Of a stretch of 64,000 nucleotides of DNA, positions 35,743-44,137 are shown one piece after another. Origin of the DNA: Paenibacillus dendritiformis. Its GTDB lineage: Bacteria; Bacillota; Bacilli; Paenibacillales; Paenibacillaceae. Both the position numbers and the translations under genes were made by a program. The first letter of the stretch is position 1. Each line of letters begins with the position of its first letter. The DNA is taken from contig NZ_OX216966.1 in the NCBI RefSeq assembly GCF_945605565.1, forward strand, positions 248,001-312,000, read 5' to 3'. The notes under the pieces are model-generated. The model was given only the letters and a program-made list of their open reading frames with translations. It was not told where the DNA came from and searched no databases.

Positions 35743-36121
35743 CGATCTCATCCTCCTCTGCGCCGTCCTCGCTTACCAGCTCGACGAGCACACGATGAGG
35801 GATGCAGACGATCGTGCTGTTCGGACGGGTAACAAAGCCGAAGGACAGGCATACTTTATCCGGGCAATCAGCCTCGAACATTTCAATGCCATAGTCATGA
35901 ACCTTCAATATATTTAGTCCTTTGCTTGTTTCGACTTTTATAATCTGCTCTTCCTTCGTCAGTTCTACTTTTTGATACAAATCTCCGTCCACCGTAATAT
36001 TGGCAAACACCTTTGAATTGTGCAAATTTTCACTTTCTTGTTGAAACAGCCATTTCGGCACAAGAAACGCCAGCGCCGCGATGACAATGACTCCGATGAG
36101 AATCAGGTCTCCACGTTTCAT
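35726..36121 (-). CDS. NusG domain II protein, EetA-like
   Basis: A 131-residue protein with one N-terminal membrane anchor (LILIGVIVIAALAFLV) and an external NusG-II beta domain containing a Cys pair (ADCPDKVC). This family accompanies EetB in extracellular electron transfer loci, where it is called EetA, and RnfG-like flavin systems elsewhere. ATG 36121 follows AAGGAGTC. It is the first gene of the operon and overlaps the next start by 17 nt. Its exact biochemical role is unknown in the family. Confidence 0.85.
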   Translation of the reverse strand: MKRGDLILIGVIVIAALAFLVPKWLFQQESENLHNSKVFANITVDGDLYQKVELTKEEQIIKVETSKGLNILKVHDYGIEMFEADCPDKVCLSFGFVTRPNSTIVCIPHRVLVELVSEDGAEEDEIDAVVQ

Positions 36122-36165
36122 TGTAATGACTCCTTGGATTAAATTTGAATAGTTTATCTTTTGCC

Positions 36166-36194
36166 ATTATACATCTCCCATCCCTCATCATCAA
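36166..36194 (-). promoter_or_regulatory. Sigma-A promoter of the eetA-ecfT operon
   Basis: TTGATG (36189-36194), 17 bp, TATAAT (36166-36171) on the minus strand, 45 bp before the start codon. No Fnr box is visible here. Confidence 0.7.
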
Positions 36195-36288
36195 TGAACT
36201 TCCATGTCCATCCGATGACAATGCTCATCCCATCGAAGACATCCGCGGCCGAATCCCCATGACCTGAGCGGGATCGTAACGGGCTTCC

Positions 36289-36316
36289 TTGCAACTCCAT
36301 CCGTAACTGTTATAAT
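36289..36316 (+). promoter_or_regulatory. Sigma-A promoter of apbE
   Basis: TTGCAA (36289-36294), 16 bp, TATAAT (36311-36316), divergent from the eetA promoter. Confidence 0.6.
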
Positions 36317-36407
36317 AAGCGTGTTCCGCAAGCGAGCTTCACCGCCACGGGAAGCCCGGCGCGAACCGTTATCCAGTCAGTCTAACCGAACGGGGGAATT
36401 GAGAATC

Positions 36408-37487
36408 ATGACACAACATCGACGGCTGCCACTCCGAAGCTGCCTCCTTCTGATCGCGGTCTTCGTCCTCGCGCTTGGCGGATGCGCCAAGGGGGATTCC
36501 ACGAACGCCGGATCCGCCTCCGGGGCGTCTTCGATCAAGCAGCAAACGTATTTCATTTTCGATACGATCGTGACCGTCAAAATATATGATGAACGGGCGG
36601 GAGACGCCCAATTCAAGGATATCGAAGCGATCCTCAAGGAGATCGACCATAAAATGAACCGCCAGGACAAGGAGAGCGAAATCTCTAAAGTCCAAGCCGC
36701 TTCCGGCAAGCAAGCCGTGGCTGTCTCCCAGGATACGTTCGATATTATCGCCACCTCGCTTGACTACGCGAAGCGCACCGGCGGGATGTTCGATCCGACA
36801 GTCGGCCCGATCGTCGATCTGTGGGGCATCGGCTCGGAGCATGCCAAGGTTCCCGATCCGGCTGAATTGAAGCAGAACCTGGAGCTGGTCGACTACCGGG
36901 ATGTCACCCTTAATCCGGACAAGCGGGAAGTGAAGCTCGAGAAGGAAGGCATGGAGCTTGACCTCGGCAGCATCGGCAAAGGCTATGCCGCTGACCGTAT
37001 TGCGGAATATTTGCGCGAGTCGGGATTCGAGAGCGCGATCGTCGATCTCGGCGGAAATATTTTCGCCGTCGGGCCAAAGCCGGGCGGCAAGGATTGGATC
37101 ATCGGGGTGCAGGATCCGGATGAGACGCGCGGTAATCAGATCGGCAAAATGACGGTGCAAAACAAAACGATTGTCACCTCGGGCGTGTATGAACGGTATT
37201 TCGTCGAGAACGGCAAGCATTATCACCATATTCTGAACCCGATGACGGGTTATCCGATCGAGAATAATCTGAGCAGCGTCACGATCGTCACGAGCAGCTC
37301 GACCCATGCCGATGCACTGTCCACCTCGACATTCGCTCTCGGGCTGGATGAAGGGATGAAGTTCATCGAATCCAATCCGGAAGCCGAGGCCATTTTCATC
37401 ACGACCGATCACAAAGTATACTGCACGCCGGGCATTAAGGATATCTTCGAGCTGACGAATAGCAATTACACCATCGTCAAGCAGTAG
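36408..37487 (+). CDS. apbE: FAD:protein FMN transferase (ApbE/FmnB), lipoprotein
   Basis: A 359-residue secreted lipoprotein with lipobox LGGC (Cys 26). The ApbE core shows FDTIVTVKIYDE, NRQDKESEISKVQ, TGGMFDPTVGPIVDLWG, LDLGSIGKGYAADR, VDLGGNIFAVG, and the HHILNPMTGYP metal/FAD site. It covalently attaches FMN from FAD to Ser/Thr of target flavoproteins outside the membrane; the FMN-binding lipoprotein at 21.7 kb is the obvious local target. ATG 36408 follows GGGGGAA. Divergent from the eetA operon. Known as FmnB in Listeria electron transfer. Confidence 0.95.
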   Translation: MTQHRRLPLRSCLLLIAVFVLALGGCAKGDSTNAGSASGASSIKQQTYFIFDTIVTVKIYDERAGDAQFKDIEAILKEIDHKMNRQDKESEISKVQAASGKQAVAVSQDTFDIIATSLDYAKRTGGMFDPTVGPIVDLWGIGSEHAKVPDPAELKQNLELVDYRDVTLNPDKREVKLEKEGMELDLGSIGKGYAADRIAEYLRESGFESAIVDLGGNIFAVGPKPGGKDWIIGVQDPDETRGNQIGKMTVQNKTIVTSGVYERYFVENGKHYHHILNPMTGYPIENNLSSVTIVTSSSTHADALSTSTFALGLDEGMKFIESNPEAEAIFITTDHKVYCTPGIKDIFELTNSNYTIVKQ

Positions 37488-37513
37488 TCGTCTCCTGCCT
37501 GCGGCGATATGGA

Positions 37514-37552
37514 GGGGTGCCCCTGGCTTTATACGGCCGGACGGCACCCCTT
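37514..37552. terminator. Hairpin after apbE
   Basis: GGGGTGCC-N21-GGCACCCC followed by TTGTCG, 27 bp after the stop. T-tract is poor. Confidence 0.45.
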
Positions 37553-37628
37553 GTCGCATGTGCCGGGCTCATAATGTACACAATGCCCGACCTTGGGCGT
37601 TCGAAGCCCTGCGCTGCAATCCCTTTGC

Positions 37629-39557
37629 CTAAATCGCGGACAGCACGGCTCCTGTCGCAATGCGGTGGAAGAACGGAGAATGCGAGACGCGATGCTCTCC
37701 GACCGGATCGTTCGCATTGAACGGCAGCCGCTCCGCCTCCAGCTCCTCGAGTCTGTCCACCCGGCCCTCCACATAATCCAGCAGCCGATCCTCGGCCGAT
37801 TGCAGCCGGGCCAGCACCCCGCCGTACCGGATGTCGAGCACTTCCCAGCCGAACGGCTTGCTCGTCGCCATCCACAGCGCGCGATGCGCCTTGCGCGTCC
37901 GATCCACCTGTGCGCGGACGCGCGGAATGACGGTCTCCGCCAACTGACGGAGCATCTCATTCTCCTGCGCCCGGTAGGCGGCGGTTACCTGCAGGCCGAG
38001 CGTTCCCTTCATGGCCAGCGTCTCCGCCAGCTTCGCATAGAACCCGAACACCAGCTTATGCGTGCCCGCAGCTTGCGATTCGGCGGCCGCAAGCCGCTCG
38101 GCCAGCTTTGCGTAATGCGCCGGCAGTTCCGTCTCCAGCCCGCCCTCCAAATCTTTGTCGAACAGACCGATCAACGTATCCTGCCAGAGCAGGAACTTGG
38201 ACGCGTTCGAGCTGTGCATATTGTTCTTCGTCACGCCCGGCGTCTCGTCCAGGTAGGTCAGCTGCCAGTAATCGTCCAGACACTGGCCGGTGCAGAGGCG
38301 GAAGCGCTCCGTCAGCGCGGCCTCGTCCACTTCTCCGTCCGTATACCCGTGCTCGGCGAACAGCTGCAGGCCCGGCAGAATCGTCAAATGGTTCGTCTCC
38401 TGTCCATTGTCGCCCCAGGCCGTCGCGAATACTTCGCGTATGCCCTTCGCCTTGCAGGCCAGGAGCGCCGGATTCGTATTCTGCCATGTCTTCCCGTAGT
38501 TCGGGCTCATGCTGCCCCACAGCCAGACGCCGCCGGCGAACACCGGATCCGAACCGAGCGCGCGGTGCTTGTCGAGGAAGTTCTCATAGAACTTCTGATC
38601 GTCATGGTAATAGTCCCAATAGACGAACTGGACGCCCTTCGGAATCCGGGCCACCGCATCGCTGGAAAACTCTAGATCCAGGTCGTAATAATGGCCCCCG
38701 TTATTCATCAGCAGATGGAAATACATATCGCTCCACATCATCGGCTTCAAGCCATGTTTCTCGGTAATCTCCAGCACTCGCCGCAAATGATCGTTCATAA
38801 TGTCGAACCGTTCCCGGAAGCCGTGCTTGAACAAGTATCGCCCAAGCCCGAGTCCGAACGCCTCGTCCATGCCGATATGGATCCGGTTCGATCGAAGCGG
38901 CTTAGAGGCAGCCGCGATCATGTCCTCAATGAAGCGGTAGGTGGCCTCGGAGCCGGCCAGCAGCACATCCTCGGTATCGCGCAGCTCTTCGGCCTCATCC
39001 CATTTCAGCGCCTGGGCCAGATGCCCCAGCGTCTGAATGCACGGCACCACCTCGATGCCGAACTGGGCTGCGTAATCGTCAATGGCCCGCAGCTCGTCTG
39101 CGGTATACCGTCCCCGCATATACCCGAAATAAGGCCGTTCGGGCACCTCATACGTATCTTCCGTATAGAGCATGATGCCGTTCAAGCCCATCAGCGCCAT
39201 CGATCGCAGCAATTCCTCCAGCATGACCAGATGGGGAACGGCGTTCCGCGAAGCGTCGATCATCGCCCCGTTATACGTGAATTGCGGGCGCTCGGCCATA
39301 TGGAACGTCCCGCCCTTGCGGTAAGCTTCCACGAACCGCCCCAGCGCCCGGAAAAAATGGATCGGCTCCGCATAACGGATCAATCCGGCGCTTCCGTCCC
39401 AGGACACCGTCAACTCCCCGGCGGCCTGCTCAACCTGTATAGTTACCGCATCGGGAGTGGGGCTCCCTCCATCGCTTATTTCCACATCAAGCAGCTGCCG
39501 CAGCTCCCGGATGCCGGGCAAGAAGCGGTCAACATCGCCGCTGAAAAAAATCTGCAT
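37629..39557 (-). CDS. Beta-N-acetylhexosaminidase, GH20 (GcnA-like)
   Basis: A 642-residue cytoplasmic-looking enzyme with no signal peptide. A GH20-type barrel begins near 95 (PQFTYNGAMIDASRNAVP) and includes the catalytic Asp-Glu pair in IHIGMDEAFGLG (near residue 228) for the acetamido-assisted mechanism. QFVYWDYYHDD and ATAWGDNGQE are further barrel motifs, followed by a helical C-terminal domain (about 450-642). It should remove terminal GlcNAc/GalNAc from imported oligosaccharides, as GcnA does. ATG 39557 follows AGGAGGAAC. A cre-like site sits upstream, fitting sugar regulation. Confidence 0.88.
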   Translation of the reverse strand: MQIFFSGDVDRFLPGIRELRQLLDVEISDGGSPTPDAVTIQVEQAAGELTVSWDGSAGLIRYAEPIHFFRALGRFVEAYRKGGTFHMAERPQFTYNGAMIDASRNAVPHLVMLEELLRSMALMGLNGIMLYTEDTYEVPERPYFGYMRGRYTADELRAIDDYAAQFGIEVVPCIQTLGHLAQALKWDEAEELRDTEDVLLAGSEATYRFIEDMIAAASKPLRSNRIHIGMDEAFGLGLGRYLFKHGFRERFDIMNDHLRRVLEITEKHGLKPMMWSDMYFHLLMNNGGHYYDLDLEFSSDAVARIPKGVQFVYWDYYHDDQKFYENFLDKHRALGSDPVFAGGVWLWGSMSPNYGKTWQNTNPALLACKAKGIREVFATAWGDNGQETNHLTILPGLQLFAEHGYTDGEVDEAALTERFRLCTGQCLDDYWQLTYLDETPGVTKNNMHSSNASKFLLWQDTLIGLFDKDLEGGLETELPAHYAKLAERLAAAESQAAGTHKLVFGFYAKLAETLAMKGTLGLQVTAAYRAQENEMLRQLAETVIPRVRAQVDRTRKAHRALWMATSKPFGWEVLDIRYGGVLARLQSAEDRLLDYVEGRVDRLEELEAERLPFNANDPVGEHRVSHSPFFHRIATGAVLSAI

Positions 39558-39602
39558 CGTAAGTTCCTCCTCTAGTTGTATAAATCTGCTCCGTACTGGC
39601 CA

Positions 39603-39618
39603 ATGTAAGCGGTAGGAT
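39603..39618 (-). promoter_or_regulatory. cre-like site upstream of the hexosaminidase gene
   Basis: ATGTAAGCGGTAGGAT fits the cre consensus WTGNAANCGNWNNCAW except for one G in place of the conserved C. It lies 46-61 bp before the start codon. Confidence 0.4.
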
Positions 39619-39709
39619 GTGATTAGGATAGCGCTATCGATCCCGTTATGCAACCGCAGGGGCCACCGACTGTTCATATGCACGCTAGAAAATTGTGAGG
39701 GCCCTTACG

Positions 39710-40410
39710 CTCCTTTGCTTCATTATCCCAATCACTCAGCTTACCCGCTGAGCTCACGGGATAATGACAATAAGGAATGCGAGTGCTCTCCCGCCCCTTT
39801 GTTCCATTATCCCCAGCACTCAGCTTAACGCCTGAGCCGTTGGGATAATAACAATAAGGAGTGCTATTGGCTCTTCCGCCCCTTTGTTCCATTATCCCCA
39901 GCGCTCAGCATAACGCCTGAGTCGTTGGGATAATGACAATAAGGAATGCGATTGCTCTCCCGCCCCTTTGTTCCATTATCCCCAGCACTCAGCATAACGT
40001 TTGAGTCGTTGGGATAATGACAATAAGGAATGCGATTGCTCTCCCGCCCCTTTGTTCCATTATCCCCAGCACTCAGCTTAACGCCTGAGCCGTTGGGATA
40101 ATGGCAATAAGGACTGTGATTGCTCCTCCGCCCCTTTGTTCCATTATCCCCAGCACTCAGCTTAACGCCTGAGCCGTTGGGATAATGGCAATAAGGACTT
40201 GCGAGGCCTCTCTCGCTCCTTTATTCCGTTATCCCCAGTACTCAGCTTAACACCTGAGCCGTTGGGATGATGACAATAAGGACTGTGATTGCTCCTCCGC
40301 CCCATTGTTCCACTATCCCCAGCACCTAGCTTAACGCCTGAGCCGTTGGGATAATGGCAATAAGGAATGCAATTGGGCCCCTCCGCCCCTGAGCCATTGG
40401 GATAGTGGTG
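39710..40410. repeat. Array of about eight 84-bp palindromic tandem repeats
   Basis: Units of 83-86 bp. Each holds a 46-nt palindrome CATTATCCC-N28-GGGATAATG with an inner CTCAG/CTGAG stem, followed by about 38 nt of conserved linker (GCAATAAGGA..., TTGCTC, CCGCCCCTTTGTT). Left arms start near 39718, 39804, 39890, 39973, 40057, 40141, 40225 and 40309, with one extra right arm at 40399-40409. Not CRISPR: spacers are conserved and repeats are contiguous. Confidence 0.9.
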
Positions 40411-40641
40411 CAAAGGCAGAAAAAACAGGGTTTCCCCCGGACAATGCCTAGTTGTAAAGGCGGCCCAATGAGGATTCCGGCCTCGCAAGGGCCTTCCACC
40501 AACGTCACCTCGCTGCCCTTTCGTGGAGATGCCAAAAAAGACATGGCTTGCCGATCCATGTCTTGGCGCAGACTTTGCAGCAGCCAGGCGTATAGAACCG
40601 CCCGCATCCCGTCAATGCTATTGCAAAGGGGGTGACACGCA
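40411..40641. other. Intergenic segment between repeat array and DUF1540 gene
   Basis: Contains a minus-strand terminator-like hairpin at 40534-40564 (AAGACATGG-N9-CCATGTCTT with T6). No gene recognised that would use it. Confidence 0.4.
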
Positions 40642-40797
40642 ATGGCTAAAGACGTGCTGTGCGAGGTAAACAGCTGCAAATATTGGGCTGCCGGCAACAA
40701 ATGCAACGCTTCTTCTATTTATGTCGTAAATCGTCGAGGAAGACAAGCAAGCAACTCCGAAGAAACTGACTGTAAAACGTTCGAGCCCAAAATTTAA
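40642..40797 (+). CDS. DUF1540 mini-protein
   Basis: A 51-residue Cys-rich protein: CEVNSCKYWAAGNKCNASSI ... EETDCKTF. Four to five cysteines in the CxxxxC...C...C pattern of DUF1540, a short family common in sporulating Firmicutes and likely metal-binding. The ATG at 40642 has AAAGGGGGTG about 7 nt upstream, and a strong terminator follows. Function unknown. Confidence 0.85.
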   Translation: MAKDVLCEVNSCKYWAAGNKCNASSIYVVNRRGRQASNSEETDCKTFEPKI

Positions 40798-40807
40798 CGT
40801 ATATCCA

Positions 40808-40833
40808 AGCAGCCTTGCCGGGCTGCTTTTTTC
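40808..40833 (+). terminator. Terminator of the DUF1540 gene
   Basis: AGCAGCC-TTGCCG-GGCTGCT followed by T5. Confidence 0.9.
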
Positions 40834-41002
40834 TCTCTGACACTGATAATTATTATCATTTCCTTCCGAATATATGCAAGCCCTGATCACCCTAATGAAA
40901 AAAACGGATGCGTTTACGCAACTGCATGCCCCTAATGGCCCCAAGGATCAAGAACCCAGGCCCGACCCGGACCTGGTTCAATATATGCCGCTTAGCGGAA
41001 GC

Positions 41003-41893
41003 TTACCCCGTGACAGAGTGGTCAAGGCTGCCTGAGGAGGAAGCCGGCGTAGCTGGAGCCGCCGATGCGGCAGATGTGGAAGCACGCGTCCCGGAAGTCT
41101 GAGCCGGCAGGGCCGCATCCGAACTCGGCCGCAAATAGGCCAGGCAGTATGCGCCGGCCACGAAGACGGCACCGCCGGTGAGGTTGCCGAGCCAAACGGG
41201 GATGAAGTTCATCATATATTCTCCCCAGCTGTAATAGCCTTCGAAGATGGCTGCCGGAATGACGAACATGTTGGCCACCACGTGCTGGAAGCCGATGGCC
41301 ACGAACGTCATCGTCGGGAACCAGATGCCCAATACTTTGCCGCTGAAGCTTTTGGAGCCGTAAGACAGCCACACCGCCAGCGCGACAAGCCAGTTGCAGC
41401 CGATGCCCGAGACGAACGCTTGCAGGAAGCCTTCTTCCAGCTTGTGTCCGGCGACGGACACGGTCTTCTCCAGATAGACGCCATCGGCAGTCAGACCGAC
41501 GATATGCCCGAAGAAGTAAGCGACGAAGATCGCGCCCAAGAAGTTGCTCAACGTAATCACGATCAGATTGCGAGCGACCTCGCCAGTCGTAATTCGACCC
41601 TTCATCCGGGCCAATGGAACGGCCATCATATTGCCGGTCAGCAGCTCACCGCCCCCCAGCAGGACGAGGATGAGGCCGATCGGGAAAAGCGAGGCACCGA
41701 TAAGCCCGGTGATCGTTCCCCACTCCGGCGGCGCGCCCGCCGTCACCCGTATATACAGTAAGTATCCCAGCGCGATGAACGCGCCTGCCAGAAATCCCAA
41801 TATCACCATGACCGACAGCGGATTGCGGGCCTTGGCCGTCCCTGTCTCCACCGTCGCTGCCGCAATCTCCTGCGGCTTCAAGTATCCTGCCAT
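41003..41893 (-). CDS. Formate/nitrite transporter family channel
   Basis: A 296-residue FNT channel with six helices. Family motifs are GGGELLTGNMMAVPLA and SGIGCNWLVALAVWLSY, with the pore His and Thr region in FQHVVANMFVIPA. It moves formate or nitrite across the membrane; the C-terminal 35 residues are a low-complexity Ser/Ala/Thr tail. An Fnr-type box at -41.5 predicts anaerobic induction, which fits formate export during fermentation or nitrite handling. ATG 41893 follows AAGGAGG. No pfl or nir genes lie in the window, so the substrate remains open. Confidence 0.92.
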   Translation of the reverse strand: MAGYLKPQEIAAATVETGTAKARNPLSVMVILGFLAGAFIALGYLLYIRVTAGAPPEWGTITGLIGASLFPIGLILVLLGGGELLTGNMMAVPLARMKGRITTGEVARNLIVITLSNFLGAIFVAYFFGHIVGLTADGVYLEKTVSVAGHKLEEGFLQAFVSGIGCNWLVALAVWLSYGSKSFSGKVLGIWFPTMTFVAIGFQHVVANMFVIPAAIFEGYYSWGEYMMNFIPVWLGNLTGGAVFVAGAYCLAYLRPSSDAALPAQTSGTRASTSAASAAPATPASSSGSLDHSVTG

Positions 41894-42017
41894 CCTGCAT
41901 TACCTCCTTGCACCGCAAGTACCTTGCTGGCATTGTCGCATCCTCCGAATGAACGGAGCCGTCACGCCGTTATGACATGAGGCACCGGATCCCAGGCCGA
42001 TGTAAAGATGCAAGTTC

Positions 42018-42060
42018 ATTGTATCGAAGCTTCCTTACTGAGGTTGTGCATTTTATCACA
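42018..42060 (-). promoter_or_regulatory. Fnr-type box and -10 of the formate/nitrite channel promoter
   Basis: On the minus strand TGTGATAAAATGCACA (42045-42060) is one mismatch from TGTGA-N6-TCACA. A TACAAT -10 (42018-42023) follows after exactly 21 nt, so the box is centred at about -41.5. Confidence 0.72.
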
Positions 42061-42126
42061 AGATAATGTTCAAAATTAACAATCTGACAACATCTCATGG
42101 AACAGGTCAAGTTGCCTCCGAAAATG

Positions 42127-42157
42127 GAAAAAGCCCGCGCACCTTGCGGCCGCGGAC
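42127..42157 (-). terminator. Terminator of the FAD dehydrogenase gene
   Basis: Minus-strand GTCCGCG...CGCGGGC stem followed by T5, 14 bp after the stop. Confidence 0.65.
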
Positions 42158-42170
42158 TTCCCTGTATGAA

Positions 42171-43601
42171 TTATCCTCTCGCAATAATGCTGCGGGCAAT
42201 ATGAACTCCGGCCGCCCCGGCTTGCGCCAGCCCGCGGGTGACGCCGGCTCCGTCCCCGCCGCAGTACAGTCCGGCAATCTCCGATTCGAGCGTCGCATCC
42301 AGCTTCGGGCGAGCCGAGTAGAACTTCGCCTCGACGCCATAGAACAGCGTATGATCGGAAGCGATTCCCGGCGTCACCTTGTCCAGCGCCTCCACCATTT
42401 CGATGAGGCTCTTCATTGTATTGTATGGGAGCACGAGACCCAGATCGCCAGGAACCCCTTCGCGCAGCGTCGGCTCCAGGAAGCCTTCCCGGATGCGCTT
42501 CTCGGTGGAGCGGCGCCCGCGGAGAATATCGCCGTATTTCTGCACAATGACGCCTCCGCCGGACAGATCGTTGGCTCGCTTGCAGATTTCGCGGGCATAT
42601 TCGTTCGGCTTGTCGAACGGCTCCGTGAACGTATGCGATACGAGCAGAGCGAAGTTCGTATTTTTGGATCCGAGCTTCGGATCCTTGTAAGAATGGCCGT
42701 TCGCGCACATAATGCCGCTGTGGTTCTCCACCACGACGTGTCCGGACGGATTGCTGCAGAATGTGCGCACCCGCGTGCCTACGGACGTGTTGAAGATGAA
42801 CTTTCCTTCATAGAGATGCTCGTTGATCTCGCGCATGACGACATCCGATGTCTCGACGCGTACGCCGACATCGACCTGGTTGTTGTACATTTTCAGGCGG
42901 CGCTTCTTCAAAATCTCCGTCAGCCAAGCGGACCCGTCCCGTCCCGGCACGATAACGACGCGATCGGCTTCGATCGTCTCGCCGCCCTTCAGCTCAATGC
43001 CCTTCACGACATGGCGTCCGTCCTGCTTCACGGTGACGAGATCCGCCACTTCGGTCTTATGCATCATATCGATGCGCGTCTTCAAGTATTCAAAAATCGA
43101 TTGTAGAATCTCCAGGTTCTGCTCCGTCCCCAAGTGGCGGACTTCCGCACGCAGCAGCTTCAGCCCTGCCGCATATCCCTGCTGTTCGATCCGGCGCACG
43201 GTCTCCGTCGTCGGGTCCGTTATATTCGTCGTGGCGCCGTGCTCCAAATTGATCCGGTCCACGTATTGAATGAGATCAAGGACCTGCGACGGCGGTAAAT
43301 AATCGGTCAGCCAGCCGCCGAACTCGGTCGTAATGTTGAATTTGCCGTCACTGTAGGCGCCGGCTCCGCCGAAGCCGTTCGTGATGGAACAGGCGGGCAA
43401 GCATCCGGCGAATTCTTTGCGGCCGATAGCCGGAGGGCATAATTGAATTTTCTCCTCCAGAATCGGACAGCTCCGCCGGTATATATCATGGCCTTTGTCC
43501 ACTAACAATACGTTAAGGTGGGGGGCTTTCAACGTCAGCTCATAGCATGTAAAAATTCCCGCAGGCCCTGCACCAACGACAATGACATCATACTTGCTCA
43601 T
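42171..43601 (-). CDS. Uncharacterised FAD-dependent dehydrogenase under purine control
   Basis: A 476-residue flavoprotein with the N-terminal FAD motif VIVVGAGPAGIFTCYEL, a Cys-containing segment CPPAIGRKEFAGCLPACSITNGFGGAGAYSDGK is present in part (CLPAC near residue 67), and a closing FAD site LYCGGDGAGVTRGLAQAGAAG. It looks like the COG2509 group of FAD-dependent dehydrogenases; the substrate is unknown. ATG 43601 has AGGAGG 11 nt upstream; a longer frame to 43721 reads the leader. Transcription is controlled by a PurBox pair plus a guanine riboswitch, so a role in purine metabolism is likely. Monocistronic. Confidence 0.87.
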   Translation of the reverse strand: MSKYDVIVVGAGPAGIFTCYELTLKAPHLNVLLVDKGHDIYRRSCPILEEKIQLCPPAIGRKEFAGCLPACSITNGFGGAGAYSDGKFNITTEFGGWLTDYLPPSQVLDLIQYVDRINLEHGATTNITDPTTETVRRIEQQGYAAGLKLLRAEVRHLGTEQNLEILQSIFEYLKTRIDMMHKTEVADLVTVKQDGRHVVKGIELKGGETIEADRVVIVPGRDGSAWLTEILKKRRLKMYNNQVDVGVRVETSDVVMREINEHLYEGKFIFNTSVGTRVRTFCSNPSGHVVVENHSGIMCANGHSYKDPKLGSKNTNFALLVSHTFTEPFDKPNEYAREICKRANDLSGGGVIVQKYGDILRGRRSTEKRIREGFLEPTLREGVPGDLGLVLPYNTMKSLIEMVEALDKVTPGIASDHTLFYGVEAKFYSARPKLDATLESEIAGLYCGGDGAGVTRGLAQAGAAGVHIARSIIARG

Positions 43602-43685
43602 AAGATCAAGATCCTCCTCGTTCATAACACGTTGTATGAATCTGAATGGGGCGAATGACGAATTTCCGTTCCTTTTCTGGACGAC

Positions 43686-43792
43686 AAAAAATCCTGACTT
43701 CACCCGGGTATGCGAAAGCACACCGCTCGTAGTCAGGAATTTACGGCTCCTGGTAGAGACCCCCGGACCTTATCTCCGGGAATATACGAACA
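43686..43792 (-). promoter_or_regulatory. Guanine-class purine riboswitch with terminator
   Basis: Minus-strand aptamer about 43792-43725: CGTATA, P2 CCCGGA/TCCGGG, J2/3 TCTCTACC, P3 CCAGGA...TCCTG, then ACTACG. The C in CTGACTACG (position 74 of the class) predicts guanine rather than adenine. A terminator, TCCTGACT/AGTCAGGA then T6 (43686-43735), overlaps the aptamer's 3' end, so ligand binding should turn the gene off. Confidence 0.93.
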
Positions 43793-43853
43793 GGAATAAT
43801 AGGCAGCATTGTGATCAACTTCATTGCCGTTCCCCCAAGGGAGCGACATGGAT

Positions 43854-43904
43854 ATTGTAACGAATTTCCCCGAACGTGTCAACGAACTTCGGTTCTATTG
43901 TTCG
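43854..43904 (-). promoter_or_regulatory. PurBox pair and sigma-A promoter before the riboswitch
   Basis: Minus strand: CGAACAATAG ... CACGTTCG, with the CGAA and TTCG cores spanning 34 bp (43871-43904), the arrangement of B. subtilis PurR sites such as purE. The promoter TTGACA (43877-43882), 17 bp, TACAAT (43854-43859) overlaps the proximal box. Confidence 0.8.
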
Positions 43905-44137
43905 TTGTTTTTTCGTAAATAGAGCAGATATCCGCATTGATCAGAAAGAAAAACAAGCACAAATCCGAATATTAACGAAAATTGCACACTTTTTCCCATC
44001 GGTTTCATCCCTAAGTCCCCCTACTCCCGTACACGAAAAATACGCTATGATGGAGAATGTGTGTCCTGGCCCGAAGCTGATAAGCTTGCCTTTGGATATG
44101 ACGATCGAAGAAGATTCAATGAAAAGGCGTGAAAATA

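Noticed and set aside
39710..40410. CRISPR array
   Set aside because: The 84-bp units are contiguous and their linkers are conserved, not unique spacers; no cas genes nearby.
39674..40488. Minus-strand frames encoding a 28-residue repeated peptide across the palindrome array
   Set aside because: 84 is a multiple of three, so frames stay open by chance of period; no ribosome site and the palindromic DNA explains the conservation.
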